From the NCBI GenBank assembly GCA_028583605.1, contig CM053329.1, positions 11,208,501 to 11,272,500 of the forward strand: a stretch of DNA of 64,000 nt, given 5' to 3'. Shown one piece after another: positions 21,576-32,330 of this stretch. Numbering within the stretch: position 1 is the stretch's first letter; the number at the start of each line of letters is the position of its first letter. The position numbers and the translations under genes were made by a program. This DNA is from Dastarcus helophoroides. Its lineage: Eukaryota; Arthropoda; Insecta; Coleoptera; Bothrideridae. Under the pieces are notes generated by a model. The model did not search any database, was not told where the DNA came from, and saw only the letters and a program-made list of their open reading frames with translations.

Positions 21576-22163
21576 ATAAACTTCGAGCGAGACAGCGTAA
21601 TCCCATTACGAATGATTAGGCGCGGCTATAGGCGCGAAAGTTGAGGGGATCCCCTGCAGGTGGCGCGACCGTACAGAGCGATTCCGTCGATGATGTCACG
21701 TTCAATGATGGCGGACGAGCGTAGCTCCTCCTTCGGAGCGGCGCTCCGCCCGAGCACGTGAGCGCCCGCACCGCCCATATTATTGGTGGTAGTTGCTATA
21801 GTAATTACCAGATAAGGGGGGGGGGGCATGTTTGTTTACATTCGAAATTTAAAGGTTTTTGACAGTCACGTCGCGTGGAGATACCGAAAAAATAAGGTTA
21901 AGGTCTACCCCGCTAAAACGCCGGCATTCAGTGGGCACAAGGGCCGTCTCGACAAGGGGCCCTCTCACAGTTTTTTCTTGGAGGGAATTTGGAGAGCACT
22001 TCGTTTACATAAATGGCTCATCAGGGGCCCAGTTTATAGAGGGCTTGGGGATCTTAAACCAACAAGAAACTTGAAATTTATAGAATATATATATAATAAG
22101 ATTTAATTTTACAAAATTTCGATAAAAGGTCGTTTGTTCTTAGATCCAGGTTACAGAACATAG
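21576..22163. other. GC-richer island, noncoding or unrecognised
   Basis: Contains CpG-rich sequence, for example 21,700-21,780 around GGAGCGGCGCTCCGCC (an inverted repeat) and CACGTG at 21,756, and an 11-G run at 21,816-21,826. Open frames 21,626-21,829 (minus) and 21,828-22,106 (plus) match nothing recognised. It could be a promoter, CpG-like or conserved noncoding region. Confidence 0.4.
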
Positions 22164-22164
22164 C

Positions 22165-22295
22165 ATCACTCTGAAAATGATAGCTTGGCTATCGAAACGC
22201 GTTAGAACAACCTCTGTTGTGTTTTTTAATCTTTCTCGGTTTCAGGGGACAAGATTTATATTTCAGTTTTTGAAGATAACCAAGGACCAGTTCCC
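22165..22295 (+). repeat. Element R, copy 1
   Basis: Dispersed unit of about 130 bp: CTGAAAATGATAGCTTGGCT, ATCGAAACGCG, then TTTCTCGGTTTCAGGGGACA and TGAAGATAACCAAGGACCAG. Its first core has AAA where other copies read AGA. It ends at a 9-C/9-A tract. Confidence 0.8.
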
Positions 22296-22305
22296 CCCCC
22301 CAAAA

Positions 22306-23054
22306 AAAAACTTACTAAGAGTAGATTTGAAACAATAGGAGCAGTTAGGAAAGGTACGAAGCAGCAAAAATTCAAAATTTGTAAGGAATATTAATTCTAC
22401 AAAATTTCGAGAAAAAGTCGTCCGTCAAAGTAAGTTGAAAGAAACATTTTTATTAAAAAAAAGACAAACTGGAGATTTTGAGAAAAAAATTGAATTTTCC
22501 ATAAGAAACTGGAAATTTTTGAAATCAGTTTTTCGAATCTTTAAGTCTAAAGCCAAAATGATGCAAAAAAGTGTAAAAAATCATAGTTGAAAATAACCGA
22601 GAAGCATTGGAATTTTCAGAAAAAAAAAATCAATTATGAAAAACTTTCAAAGATGAAATTTTGAAAAAATTTGGACATTTCAATTTTAAAGCCGAAATGA
22701 TGGACTGAAATTTGATCTCAAAATAAATCGGAATTTTGACTTTGAGTTACAAATTTATTGTAAAATAAAGAGAAATTGATAGAGAAATTTCGGATTCTGC
22801 AAAAAAAAAATGGAAAATTCGAAATTCAGTGGATGAAACTTGGAGAAGGCGAAGTTCGAGTGTAACGTCGAATTTTGATGAAAAAATGTAAATCAAACTC
22901 GGAAATTTGACATTTTTAGCAAATTTTCGTGATGAAACTTGAAATTACGAGAAAAAAACTAAAACTTTCGAAGAAAAGAATAAATAGATAAAATAAAACT
23001 CTTTTGAAACGAACAAAATGTCGAACTCGAATCAAAGATTAAAGAAAAAAAAAA
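22306..23054. repeat. A-rich block, outer left arm of the large palindrome
   Basis: Degenerate A-rich phrases (TTTCGAGAAAAAGTCGTCC and similar). Counterpart in reversed orientation: 39,545-40,560. Confidence 0.7.
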
Positions 23055-26000
23055 TTGAGGTATTTCAGTTGTTTTGTAATGAAATATTCTCTAAAATTCA
23101 CAAATACCTCTTGGACGATTAAAAGCAAAATAATTTTATGCCAAAAAGTTAAGATTTGGTGGTTTATCAGTATCGCAGTTGGTTTTCAATAAGATTTTCT
23201 CTAAAAGTCGCAATGTTCTCGTGGAGTATCCCGATCAAAATAATTTTGAGCTAAAATGTTGGGCATTTAATAGTTCATCAGTATTTCAATTGTTTTGCCA
23301 CGACAAATTCTCTTCTTAAAGACAAAATAATGTTATGTTAAAAACTTTGATTGTTGGTGGTTCATCTTGCCAGTCGAGATCTCTAAAATTAGCAAATTTT
23401 CCCCTTCCCTTGGGGTACCATTATCAAAATAATTTTGAGCTAAAACATTGGGTATTTGGTACTCCTTTATTAGAATTTCAATTGTTTGGCCACAGAAAAT
23501 TGCCTAAATCCACAAATGGGCTCTTGGAGGCCTATGGGCTAAATAGTGTTACATTAAAAAGTTGGGAATTTAATGGTTCATCAGTATTGCAGTTGTTTTC
23601 CCATGAAATCCTCTCTAAAAGTCGAAAATGTTATTATGTAGTATCCTGATCAAAATAATTTTGAGCTAAAACGTTCGACATTTGGTAGTTCATCAGTATT
23701 TCAATTGTTTTGCCGTGAAACATTCTCTTAGAGAGAAACTAGTATTATGTTGAAAAACTGGAGGTTCAACTCGCTCTTCTCTTCTTTATAATTCGCAAAT
23801 TTTCTCATGGAGGATCCATAATATTATGTTAAAATATTGGATATTTGGTGGTTCATCAGTATTGCAGTTATTTTCTCATGAAATCTTCTCTAAAAGTTTC
23901 AAATGTTCTCATGGAATATCCTGACCAAAATAATTTTGAGCTAAAACGTTAGACACTTGGTAGTTCATCAGTATTTCAATTGTTTTGCCACGAAACATTC
24001 TCTTCTTGGGAAACCAGGGATAAAATAATGTTATGCCGAAAAAATTGGTTCTTGGTGATTCATTCACCCATTGAGATCTTGAAAATTCGCAAGTTTTCTT
24101 TTGGAATACCTTAATCAAAATAATTTTCAGCTAAAATTTTGAGCATTTGGTAGTTCTTTATCGGAATTTCAATTGCTTTCCAACGAAAAATTGTCTAAAT
24201 TCATAAATTTGCTCTTGGAGATCTATAGGCAAAATAGTGTTATGTTAAAAAGTTAAGTATTTGGTGGCTCATCAGTATTGCAGTTGTTTTCCCAAGAAAT
24301 CTTCTCTAAAAGTCGCAAATGTTCTCATGAAGTATCCTGATCAAAATAATTTTGAGCTAAAACGTTCCACATTTGATAGTTTATCAGTGTTTCAATTGTT
24401 TTGCCACGAAACCTTCTCTTCTTGGAGAACCAGGGATAAAATACTAATAGGTTAAAAAAGTGCGTTCTTGGTGCTTCACCCGCCTGTAGAAATCTCTAAA
24501 ATTCGCAAATTTTCTCTTAAGATACCCTAATCAAAATAATTTTGAGCTAAAACATTGGGTACTGGTAGTTCTTTATCAGAATTTCAATTGTTTGGACACA
24601 AAAAATTGCCTTAATCCACAAATGTGTTCTTGGAGGCCTATGGGCTAAATAGTGTTACATTAAAAAGTTGGGTATTTGATGGTTCATGAGTATTGCAGTT
24701 TTTTCCCATGAAATCTTCTCTAAAAGTCTTAAAAGTTCCCATAAAGTATCCTGACCAAAATAATCTTGAGCTAAAACATTCGACATTTGGTAGTTCATCA
24801 ATATTTCAATTGTTTGGCCTCGAAACATTCTCTTTTTAGAGATCCAGGCATAAATTAATATTATGTTAAAAAACTTGATTCTTGGTGATCATTCGCCAAT
24901 TGAGATCTCTAAAATTTGCAATTCTCTTTAGGATACCCTAACCAAAATAATATTGAGCTCAAACGTTGAGCATTTCGTAGCTCTTTATCGGAATTTTAAT
25001 TGTTTGCCCACGAAAAATTCTCCAAATTCACAAATGTGTTCTTGGAGATCTATAGGCAAAACAGTATTATGTTAAAATATTGGATATTTGGTAGTTCATC
25101 AGTAATGCAGTTGTTTTCCCATGAAATCTTCTCTAAAAGTCGCAAATGTTCTCATGGAGTATCCTGATCGAAATAATATTGAGCTAAAACACTCGACAAT
25201 TGGTAGTTCATCAGTATTTGAATTGTTCTGCCACGAAACAATATCTTCTTGAAGAATCATAAGCAAATTAATGTTATGTTAAAACTTGGGCATTTGGTGG
25301 TTCATTTGGTAATTGTTCTTCCATAACATCTCTAAAATTCCCAAATGTTCTCATGGAGGATCCTCATCGTAATAATTTTGAGCTAAAGCGTCGGGCATTC
25401 AATAGTTCATTCTTATATCAATTGTTCCTTCACGAAAATTCTCTAAAATTCACAAATATGCCCTTGGAAGATCATAGATAAAACAATATTATGTAAAAAA
25501 GTTGGCTATTTAATGATTCATCAGTATTGCGGTTGTTTTCCCATGAAATCTTTTCTAAAAGGCGCAAATGTTCTCATGGGGTTTCTTGATCAAAATAATT
25601 TTCGAGCCAAAACGTTGGACATTTGGTAGTTCATCGATATTCAATTGTTTTGCCACGAAACATTCTCTTCTTGGAAAATCAGAGGCAAAATAATGTTACG
25701 TTAAAATATTGAGCATTTTGTGATTCATCTGGCAGTTATTTTACCATGCAATCTCTAAAATTCGCCAATGTTCTCATGGAGGATCCCCATCGTAATAACT
25801 TTGAGCTTAAACGTTGGGCATTCAACAGTTCATCCCTATATTAATTGTTTGTCCATGAAAAATTCTCTAAAATTCACAAATATGCTCTTGGAAGATCATA
25901 GATAAAATAATATTATATTAAAAAGTTGGGTATCTGGTAATTCATTAGTATTGCAGTTGTTTTCCCATGAAATGTTCTCTTAAAGTCACGAATGTTCTCA

Positions 26001-28065
26001 TGGAGTATCCTGATCAAAATAATTTTGAACCGAAGCGTATGAAATTCGGTAGTTCATCAGTATTTCAGTTGTTTTGCCGCGAAACATTCTCGTAGAAAAT
26101 CCTAGGCAAAATAGTGAAAACTGGAGGTTCATTTCTCTAAAAATCGCAAATTTTCTCATGGAGGATTCTGATCGAAATAATTTTGAGTATAAACCTTGGG
26201 TATTTCATAGTTGATTAGTATTTCAACTCACGAAAAATTCTCTAAACAGTTGAGTATTTAGTCATTCATCAGTACTGTAGCTGTTTTCCCATGAAATCTT
26301 CTTTAAAATTGGCAAATGTCCTCATGGAGTATCCTAAAATGTATTACATTTGGTAGTTCATCAGTATTTCGATTGTTCTGCCACGAAACATCTTCTTCTC
26401 GGAGAATCACAACCAAAATAACTTTGGGCTAAAACGTTGAACGTTTGGTAGTTCATCAACATTTTCTTTTGCCACAAAACAATCCCTTCTTGGAGAATCA
26501 CACACAAAATAATATTATGTTAAAAAGTGAGTATTTGGTGCTTGATCTGGCCGTTGTTTACCATGAAGTTTCTGAAATTCGCAAATGTTCTCATGGTGGA
26601 TTCTGATCGAAATAATTTTGACGTAAAACTTTAAGCCGTTAATAATTCATCAGAATTTCAATGGTTTGGCAACGAAAAATTCTCTAAAATTCACAAATGT
26701 GCTCTTGGAAGATCACAGGTACAATAACATTATATAAAAAGTTGGGTACTTGGTAGTTTATCAGTATTGCAGCTGTTTTCACATGAAATCTTCTCTTAAA
26801 ATGGGCAAATGTTTTCGTGAAATATCCTAATCATAATAATTTTGTGCAGAAGCGTTGGACACTTGGCAGTCCATCAGAATTTTGATTGTTTTGACACCAA
26901 ACATTCTCTTCTTGGAGAATGACAGGCAAATTAATGTTACGTTAAAAATTGAGTATTTGGTGGCTCATCTGGCAGTGGTTTTCCCATGAAATATCTGAAA
27001 TTCGCAGATGTTCTTATGGAGGATCCTGATCGAAATAATTTTGACGTAAAACTTTGAGTCCTTAATAATTCATCAGAATTTCAATGGTTTGGCAACGAAA
27101 AATTCTCTAAAATTCACAAATGTGCTCTTGGAAGATCACAGGTACAATAACATTATATAAAAAGTTGGGTACTTGGTAATTTATCAGTATTGCAGCTGTT
27201 TTCCCATGAAATCTTCTCTTAAAATGGGCAAATGTTTTCGTGAAATATCCTAATCATAATAATTTTGTGCAGAAGCGTTGGACACTTGGCAGTTCATCAG
27301 AATTTTGATTGTTTTGACACCAAACATTCTCTTCTTGGAGAATGACAGGCAAATTAATGTTACGTTAAAAATTGAGTATTTGGTGGCTCATCTGGCAGTG
27401 GTTTTCCCATGAAATATCTGAAATTCGCAAATGTTCTTATGGAGGATCCTGATCGAAATAACTTTGACGTAAAACTTTGAGTCCTTAATAATTTATCAGC
27501 ATTTCAATGATTAGTCCCCGAAAAATTCTCTAAAATTCACAAATGTGCTCTTGGAAGATCACAGGTACAATAACATTATATAAAAAGTTGGGTACTTGGT
27601 AATTTATCAGTATTGCAGCTGTTTTCACATGAAATCTTCTCTTAAAATGGGCAAATGTTTTCGTGGAATATCCTGATCATAATAATTTTGTGCAGAAGCG
27701 TTGGACACTTGGTAGTTCATCAGAATTTTGATTGTTTTGACACCAAACATTCTCTTCTTGGAGAATGACAGGCAAATTAATGTTACGTTAAAAATTGAGT
27801 ATTTGGTGGCTCATCTGGTAGTGGTTTTCCCATGAAATATCTGAAATTCGCAAATGTTCTTATGGAGGATCCTGATCGAAATAACTTTGACGTAAAACTT
27901 TGAGTCCTTAATAATTCATCAGAATTTCAATGGTTTGGCAACAAAAAATTCTCTAAAATTCACAAATGTGTTCTTAGAGGACCATAGGTAAAATAATATT
28001 ATTTTGAAAAATTGGATATTTAGTGGTTCATCAGTATTACACTTGTTTTCCCATGAAATCTTCCC
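23055..28065 (+). repeat. Higher-order satellite array, forward orientation
   Basis: Monomers of about 106 bp share 'AATAATTTTGAGCTAAAACG', 'TTTGGTAGTTCATCAGTATT', 'CAATTGTTTTGCCACGAAAC' and related phrases. Four monomer types alternate (GAGCTAAAACG/TTGTTTTGCCACG, then ATGTTAAAAAG/CTGGCAGTTGTTTTCCCATG, and two variants) to give a higher-order unit. In the right part the landmark GATCGAAATAA starts at 26,605, 27,028, 27,451 and 27,874, three exact 423-bp steps with very similar sequence. The left part is more diverged. Short open frames inside (for example 23,335-23,649) are chance translations. Confidence 0.9.
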
Positions 28066-30450
28066 TACAGTTATTAAAATTTAATATTTCAAAAGAAAAA
28101 TCAAAATGTCTAGAACCAATCTAGGAAATCATAATTTTGAATTTCAAGTGAAAAATTAAGCAATAAAACAAAAATACTATAAATATTGAGGGTGTATTAC
28201 TTAAAATTTTAATAGTTAAGGAACGTGTAAACATGGAATCTTGAGAAAAATCCAACAATTTTGATATTAGAAGGGGAAATTTTGGAAAATGTTTTAATAC
28301 GAGTTTAAAGTCGAAATGATTATGAAATAAGCAGAAATTGTAAGTTTAAACTTAAAACTACAAGAAAAAATACCGAGAAAGTCAATTTTTTAATAATGAA
28401 AATCTATCTAAGAAAAAATTGTGCAAACGTGAAATTTTAAGCAAAAAATGTCGAAAATTTCAATAAACAACGGAAAGTTCTAAGATAAATTGAATTTCCA
28501 AAACGAGTTCACTGAAAAGGCAACGATTGAAAGTGTAACTTGGCGTTCAGGTGCAAAAAGCTAAAATTTAAGTTAAACATCAAAATTTCAAAAAAAGTAA
28601 AACTACAAAACACTGCAGGGTAACTTAAAAGAAAAATGAAAAAAAAACGCAAATCCAAAAAAAATAAGACTTTAAGCTCAACATTTCAAAAATTAAAAAT
28701 TACTTGTTATAAAATATTGAAATACAAATATTGTCCCCTGAAACCAAGAAAGATTAAAAAACGAAACAAAGGTTGCTCTAACGCGTTTCGACAGCCAAGC
28801 TATCATCTTCGTATCTCTCTGAAGATGATTGCTTGGCTGTCGAAACGCGTTACAGCAATCTTTGTTGGGTTTTTAATCTTTCTTGGTTTCAGGGGGCAAG
28901 ATTTGTATTTCAATTTTTGAAGATAACCAAGAACCAGTCCGTTCCACTTGTTATGCGATGAAAATTCTGAAAAAATAATTGAAATCACGAAGTTTTGAGT
29001 TTACAATCAACAAAGTCCGATTTATAACGTAAGAATAATTCGAAAATTGTGCTCTGAGAATTTTGGAAGCAAATTTAAAATTTGAAATAAAAAAATTTCG
29101 AAATTTAAGAAGAAATTCAAGCTGGCTATAACTGCTGGTTACGTCGAAAATGTTGAGAAACGAGCCGAAATTTCGAGAAAAAACTGAAATTTATGAAATT
29201 ATTTTTTATAAACTTGAGTTTAAAGGGAAATGGTAGAAATAAAAGTAAACATTTTGAGGTAAAATCTAGAAAAAATCTAATTTCGCCAAAGAAAATTAAA
29301 TTGTATTTTTTTTTTAAATTGAAATATAAAATCGCGAAAAAAAAATAAAAATACAGAAATTCCGAAATTAATGTTGGGGAAAAAATAAAATTTAAATATT
29401 ACGAAAAAAATCAAAATTTTGAATTTAAACTGAAAATTAGGTAAAGAAAGGATAAGTTGAAGTTTTGATAAAAACGTTGAATTCTCATGTTTGAAAAATA
29501 GAGTAAAAATTTCTTTAAACGGACAATATTCGGAGTCTTATAAAGTCAAAACTTAAGGAGAAAAGTTAAAATTGCAAATTTAAGATCGGAATTAAGAGAA
29601 GAAGTCAAAAATTGCCAAACATTTTTAGCAATTTTCCAGTTGAATCTCAAGAAAAAGGTGGAGTGTTGAAAATAAATGTAATTTCGTGCAACAAAAAATG
29701 AAGTATTGCAGCTGTCGACATTTTAAGAGAAACGGTTAAAAATCGTAAGAGCAAACTGAATTTTGAAAAAGAAAATTCCTAACATTTTGAAAATGAAGAG
29801 AAAATCTCTCGAAAAAGGCAAATTTTGGTCTATAAAGTCAACATTCTACAAAAAAAAAAACAAAAAATCGTAAATTTAAATTCGGAATTTTGGAAATAAA
29901 TATAAAATTTCAGTAAAAAAAAAAGTGAAATTTTTGGCAGATTTTTTGAATGGTACTGAACCAAAAAGTAAGACCTGGGACTTAAAAAAAGTGAAAATTT
30001 CTTGAAATACGACAAAGCTTTGTGTTTGTTTCAAAAATTCAAGGAAAAAGTAAAAATGAAAGTGTAAACTGAGAATTTGTGAAAAAAGTCGAAATTCCGA
30101 AACTGAAGCAACATTTCGAATTTAAACTCCAAATTTCGAAAACTTTTCTTAAAAAGTTTTCTCGAAAATCTAAATTCTAGGTTTAAAGTCAAAAATTGAA
30201 AACAAAAAAGAAACTGTTAAATTTTTTTGTTATTAAGAACGAAATTTCGAAAAAATTAAAACTAAATTTCGACAAAAAAAGTCGACATTTTGAGTCTCCT
30301 CTGTCGACTTTTCGTCTAGTAATTTGGAGAAAAAATTATTTTGTAATTTGGAGCGTTATTAAATTTCGTCTTTAATTACAGAATTACAACTTTTTTTTAC
30401 GAAATTTCCGGTTTAAATTCGAAAAGTTTCCCTTCTTTCTTAGTTTTTAC
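28066..30450. repeat. A-rich block, inner left arm of the large palindrome
   Basis: Degenerate A-rich phrases similar to the other blocks, switching to T-rich at about 30,300 (TCGACTTTTCGTC). It contains the R-element palindrome at 28,717-28,948. Its mirror is the T-rich block 32,331-34,234. Confidence 0.75.
28717..28948. repeat. Element R, head-to-head pair (palindrome)
   Basis: Left copy in reverse (from AAATACAAATATTGTCCCCT to GATGATAGCTTGGC on the other strand) and right copy forward meet at about 28,810. The arms, about 100 bp each, are nearly identical (AACGCGTTTCGACAGCCAAG versus CTTGGCTGTCGAAACGCGTT). The frames 28,636-28,920 (plus) and 28,803-28,988 (minus) are translations of this palindrome, not genes. 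Confidence 0.85.
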
Positions 30451-31571
30451 GAATTGACTTTTGTACATCGCCATATATCCTTGTTTCCGCATCCTACTCC
30501 CAGCGCTTTGAAGGTATAATGGGGTTACCCTTTGCGAATGGATTAAACTTAAAAAAAAAAGGCGTCCAGTTTACTTTATGTACATCGAAAGTTCCATTTG
30601 TGTACAATGCCACTGTCTAGAAATGCTCGATTCACTTTAAGTAGAAGATTTCGATATGCTTCCAACTAAAGCGTTTCTCGATCGAGAAGTTGCATGTCAC
30701 GGAGCTTTTTAATGTTTCAAAAGTGAAAGTTTCTTAAACATTCTGATACCCCGCATCGCTAAGTGTACTATTGCGTTTCAGCGGAATCGCACAGCTCGAA
30801 AATGAAGTAAAAGGGAAATGTCAAGGAGCTATTAGGAAACACAGAAACGTTATTCTACAATAGCACAAAAGAAAATGAATTTCCATTTCTGCCGCCTCCT
30901 ATAATCGACCAGCACTCAATAATTTATGAATCAAACAATGGGTGTGAGCGCCCTCAGGTCTATTTGATTTTGCAATGAGAATGTGGATCCGGCGGCGGCG
31001 ACGCCGTCTCCAATTTCGCAGAGAAACACGTTGAATCTTTCAGTATTTTGCTGCAGCTATCTAAGGCAGAATAAACAACCCGAATAGCCCCAAGTAGATT
31101 GGGAAAATATCTCTTTGCTTTCTACTGTCCATTTTACCTATCTTTGTTGAAACAACTTTGTTTTCTTTCATTAAGTTCGACTGGAAACACTGTTTATTAT
31201 CCTTTAAATTAATTAAAATACTTAACAGTGTTTAACTTTTTTTGAATTTTTGAATTTACATGCTAAATCTGAAGTAAATCGTAATATGCAGTTGTAGGTG
31301 AAAAATTTTCAAAAAACAACTGAATTTTCAAAAAAAAATATTTATGCATAAAAAAAATTCAACATTTCGAGAAAATAGGGCAATGAGAAAATAAAATGAC
31401 TTAAGTTATCCAGTTCAAACGAAACTTCGCGATGAAATCAAGATTTTATGATTTAAAATCAAAATTTTGATAAAAACACTTGAAGAAATCTGCTTTCCAA
31501 TTTAAACTCAAAACAAAGTATCTCAGTAATATCATTCATTTAACGATGTATTCAGAAAGCTTAATAAATTT
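30451..31571. other. Low-repeat core of the palindrome, left part, noncoding
   Basis: Mixed composition after the end of the A-rich arm, with a GC-rich cluster near 30,990 (GGCGGCGGCGACGCCGTCTC) and ordinary AT-rich sequence elsewhere. No gene recognised. It sits at the centre of the inverted satellite arrangement. Confidence 0.45.
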
Positions 31572-31690
31572 GATTTTCTCTCTGAAGATGACAGCTTGGC
31601 TGTCGAAACGCGTTAGAGCAACCTTTGTTGTGTTTTTTAATTTTTCTTGGTTTCAGGGGACAAGTTCTGTGTTTCAATTTTTCAAGCTTA
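31572..31690 (+). repeat. Element R, copy with best ribozyme-like fold
   Basis: CTCT (31,578-31,581), CTGAAGA (31,582-31,588), a T, GACAGC-TTG-GCTGTC hairpin (31,590-31,604), GAAAC, GCGTT and AGAG (31,615-31,618), then the usual tail TTTCTTGGTTTCAGGGGACA. It ends at about 31,690 without the CCAAGGACCAG terminus. See the hammerhead-like finding. The frame 31,480-31,842 crossing it is not supported as a gene. Confidence 0.8.
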
Positions 31691-32230
31691 ATAAAGACAG
31701 AAGATTGAAAAATAAATGTAATTCGATTTTTTTAAGAAAGGCAAATCAGTCCATAACTCCTCCTAATTGGGCGCCCCTGATAGGCAACAAATTTTCTAAA
31801 AATACATTCTTTGACGACTTAACAATTCGACAGATCGCATAGCATAGCAATCACATGCACTCATCAGGTGCAAATGCTTATCAGGTGCAAATGATACGGT
31901 AACGAATTTTTACGTATTATTTTGTCATATACGTACTTACTACCTTACTAACTTACTTACTTGTTACTTATTTACTATCTCTATCCAGTCTGGCGAAAAT
32001 TAAAACCAAAATTGTACAACCAAAATAACTACCGATCCACAAAATTAGTGTTCGATGCTCAAACAGCGGGATTATTTAATTTCGAGGCAAATTATACATT
32101 CATCGCCACTTAGGATGTTGTTTACAAAAAATGTGTCAAAAAGGAAATTTGGCAACATTCCAAGTATTTAATTTCTTAGGGTAGGTAGACTGTACCTGAA
32201 AAGCAATACAAAAGTGACTATTTTTCCGAA
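31691..32230. other. Low-repeat core, right part
   Basis: No gene recognised. Contains runs of ACTTACTTACTTACT-like repeats near 31,940. Confidence 0.4.
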
Positions 32231-32330
32231 CTAATTGGAGATGGTGGCGCCTATAAAGAAAAAAAAATGATTCGTCACAATAGACCTTTGTGCAAGAAAC
32301 TTGTCAGGGCCCTCTATATCTTAAATATTT
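32231..32330 (-). pseudogene. Possible Tc1/mariner-like transposase scrap
   Basis: On the minus strand, a DKFLAQRSI phrase and, one frame over, DESFFFLYRRHHLQLV resemble the better fragment at 48 kb (DQNFLSHELFTDESSFFLYR, then RHNTQLV). DES of the 'FTDES' motif is a catalytic-region landmark of this superfamily. It is only about 35 codons with a frameshift, so it is a relic at best. Confidence 0.4.

Noticed and set aside
21626..22106. Open frames on both strands in the GC-richer island
   Set aside because: No recognisable motif, splice context or homologue. Length is expected by chance at this base composition.
22171..22200. Calling element R a proven hammerhead ribozyme
   Set aside because: An extra U separates the conserved core from stem II, and some copies have core substitutions (CTGAAAA, TTGAAGA, TTGAACA), so only a hammerhead-like label is justified.
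23335..23649. 104-codon plus-strand open frame
   Set aside because: Lies wholly inside the higher-order satellite and is not maintained in neighbouring units. Similar frames in the reverse array (35,044-35,292; 35,873-36,151; 36,303-36,539) are translations of the same monomers.
23055..28065. Possibility of a CRISPR array
   Set aside because: Repeats are about 106/423 bp, diverged and without unique spacers, and the sequence context is eukaryotic.
28636..28920. 94-codon plus-strand open frame, and the overlapping minus frame 28,803-28,988
   Set aside because: Both are readings of the R-element palindrome. The 'MIAWLSKRV' peptide seen at several loci is the translation of the hairpin core, not a protein family.
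31480..31842. 120-codon plus-strand open frame
   Set aside because: Half of it is element R. No recognised domain and no maintained frame in other R copies.
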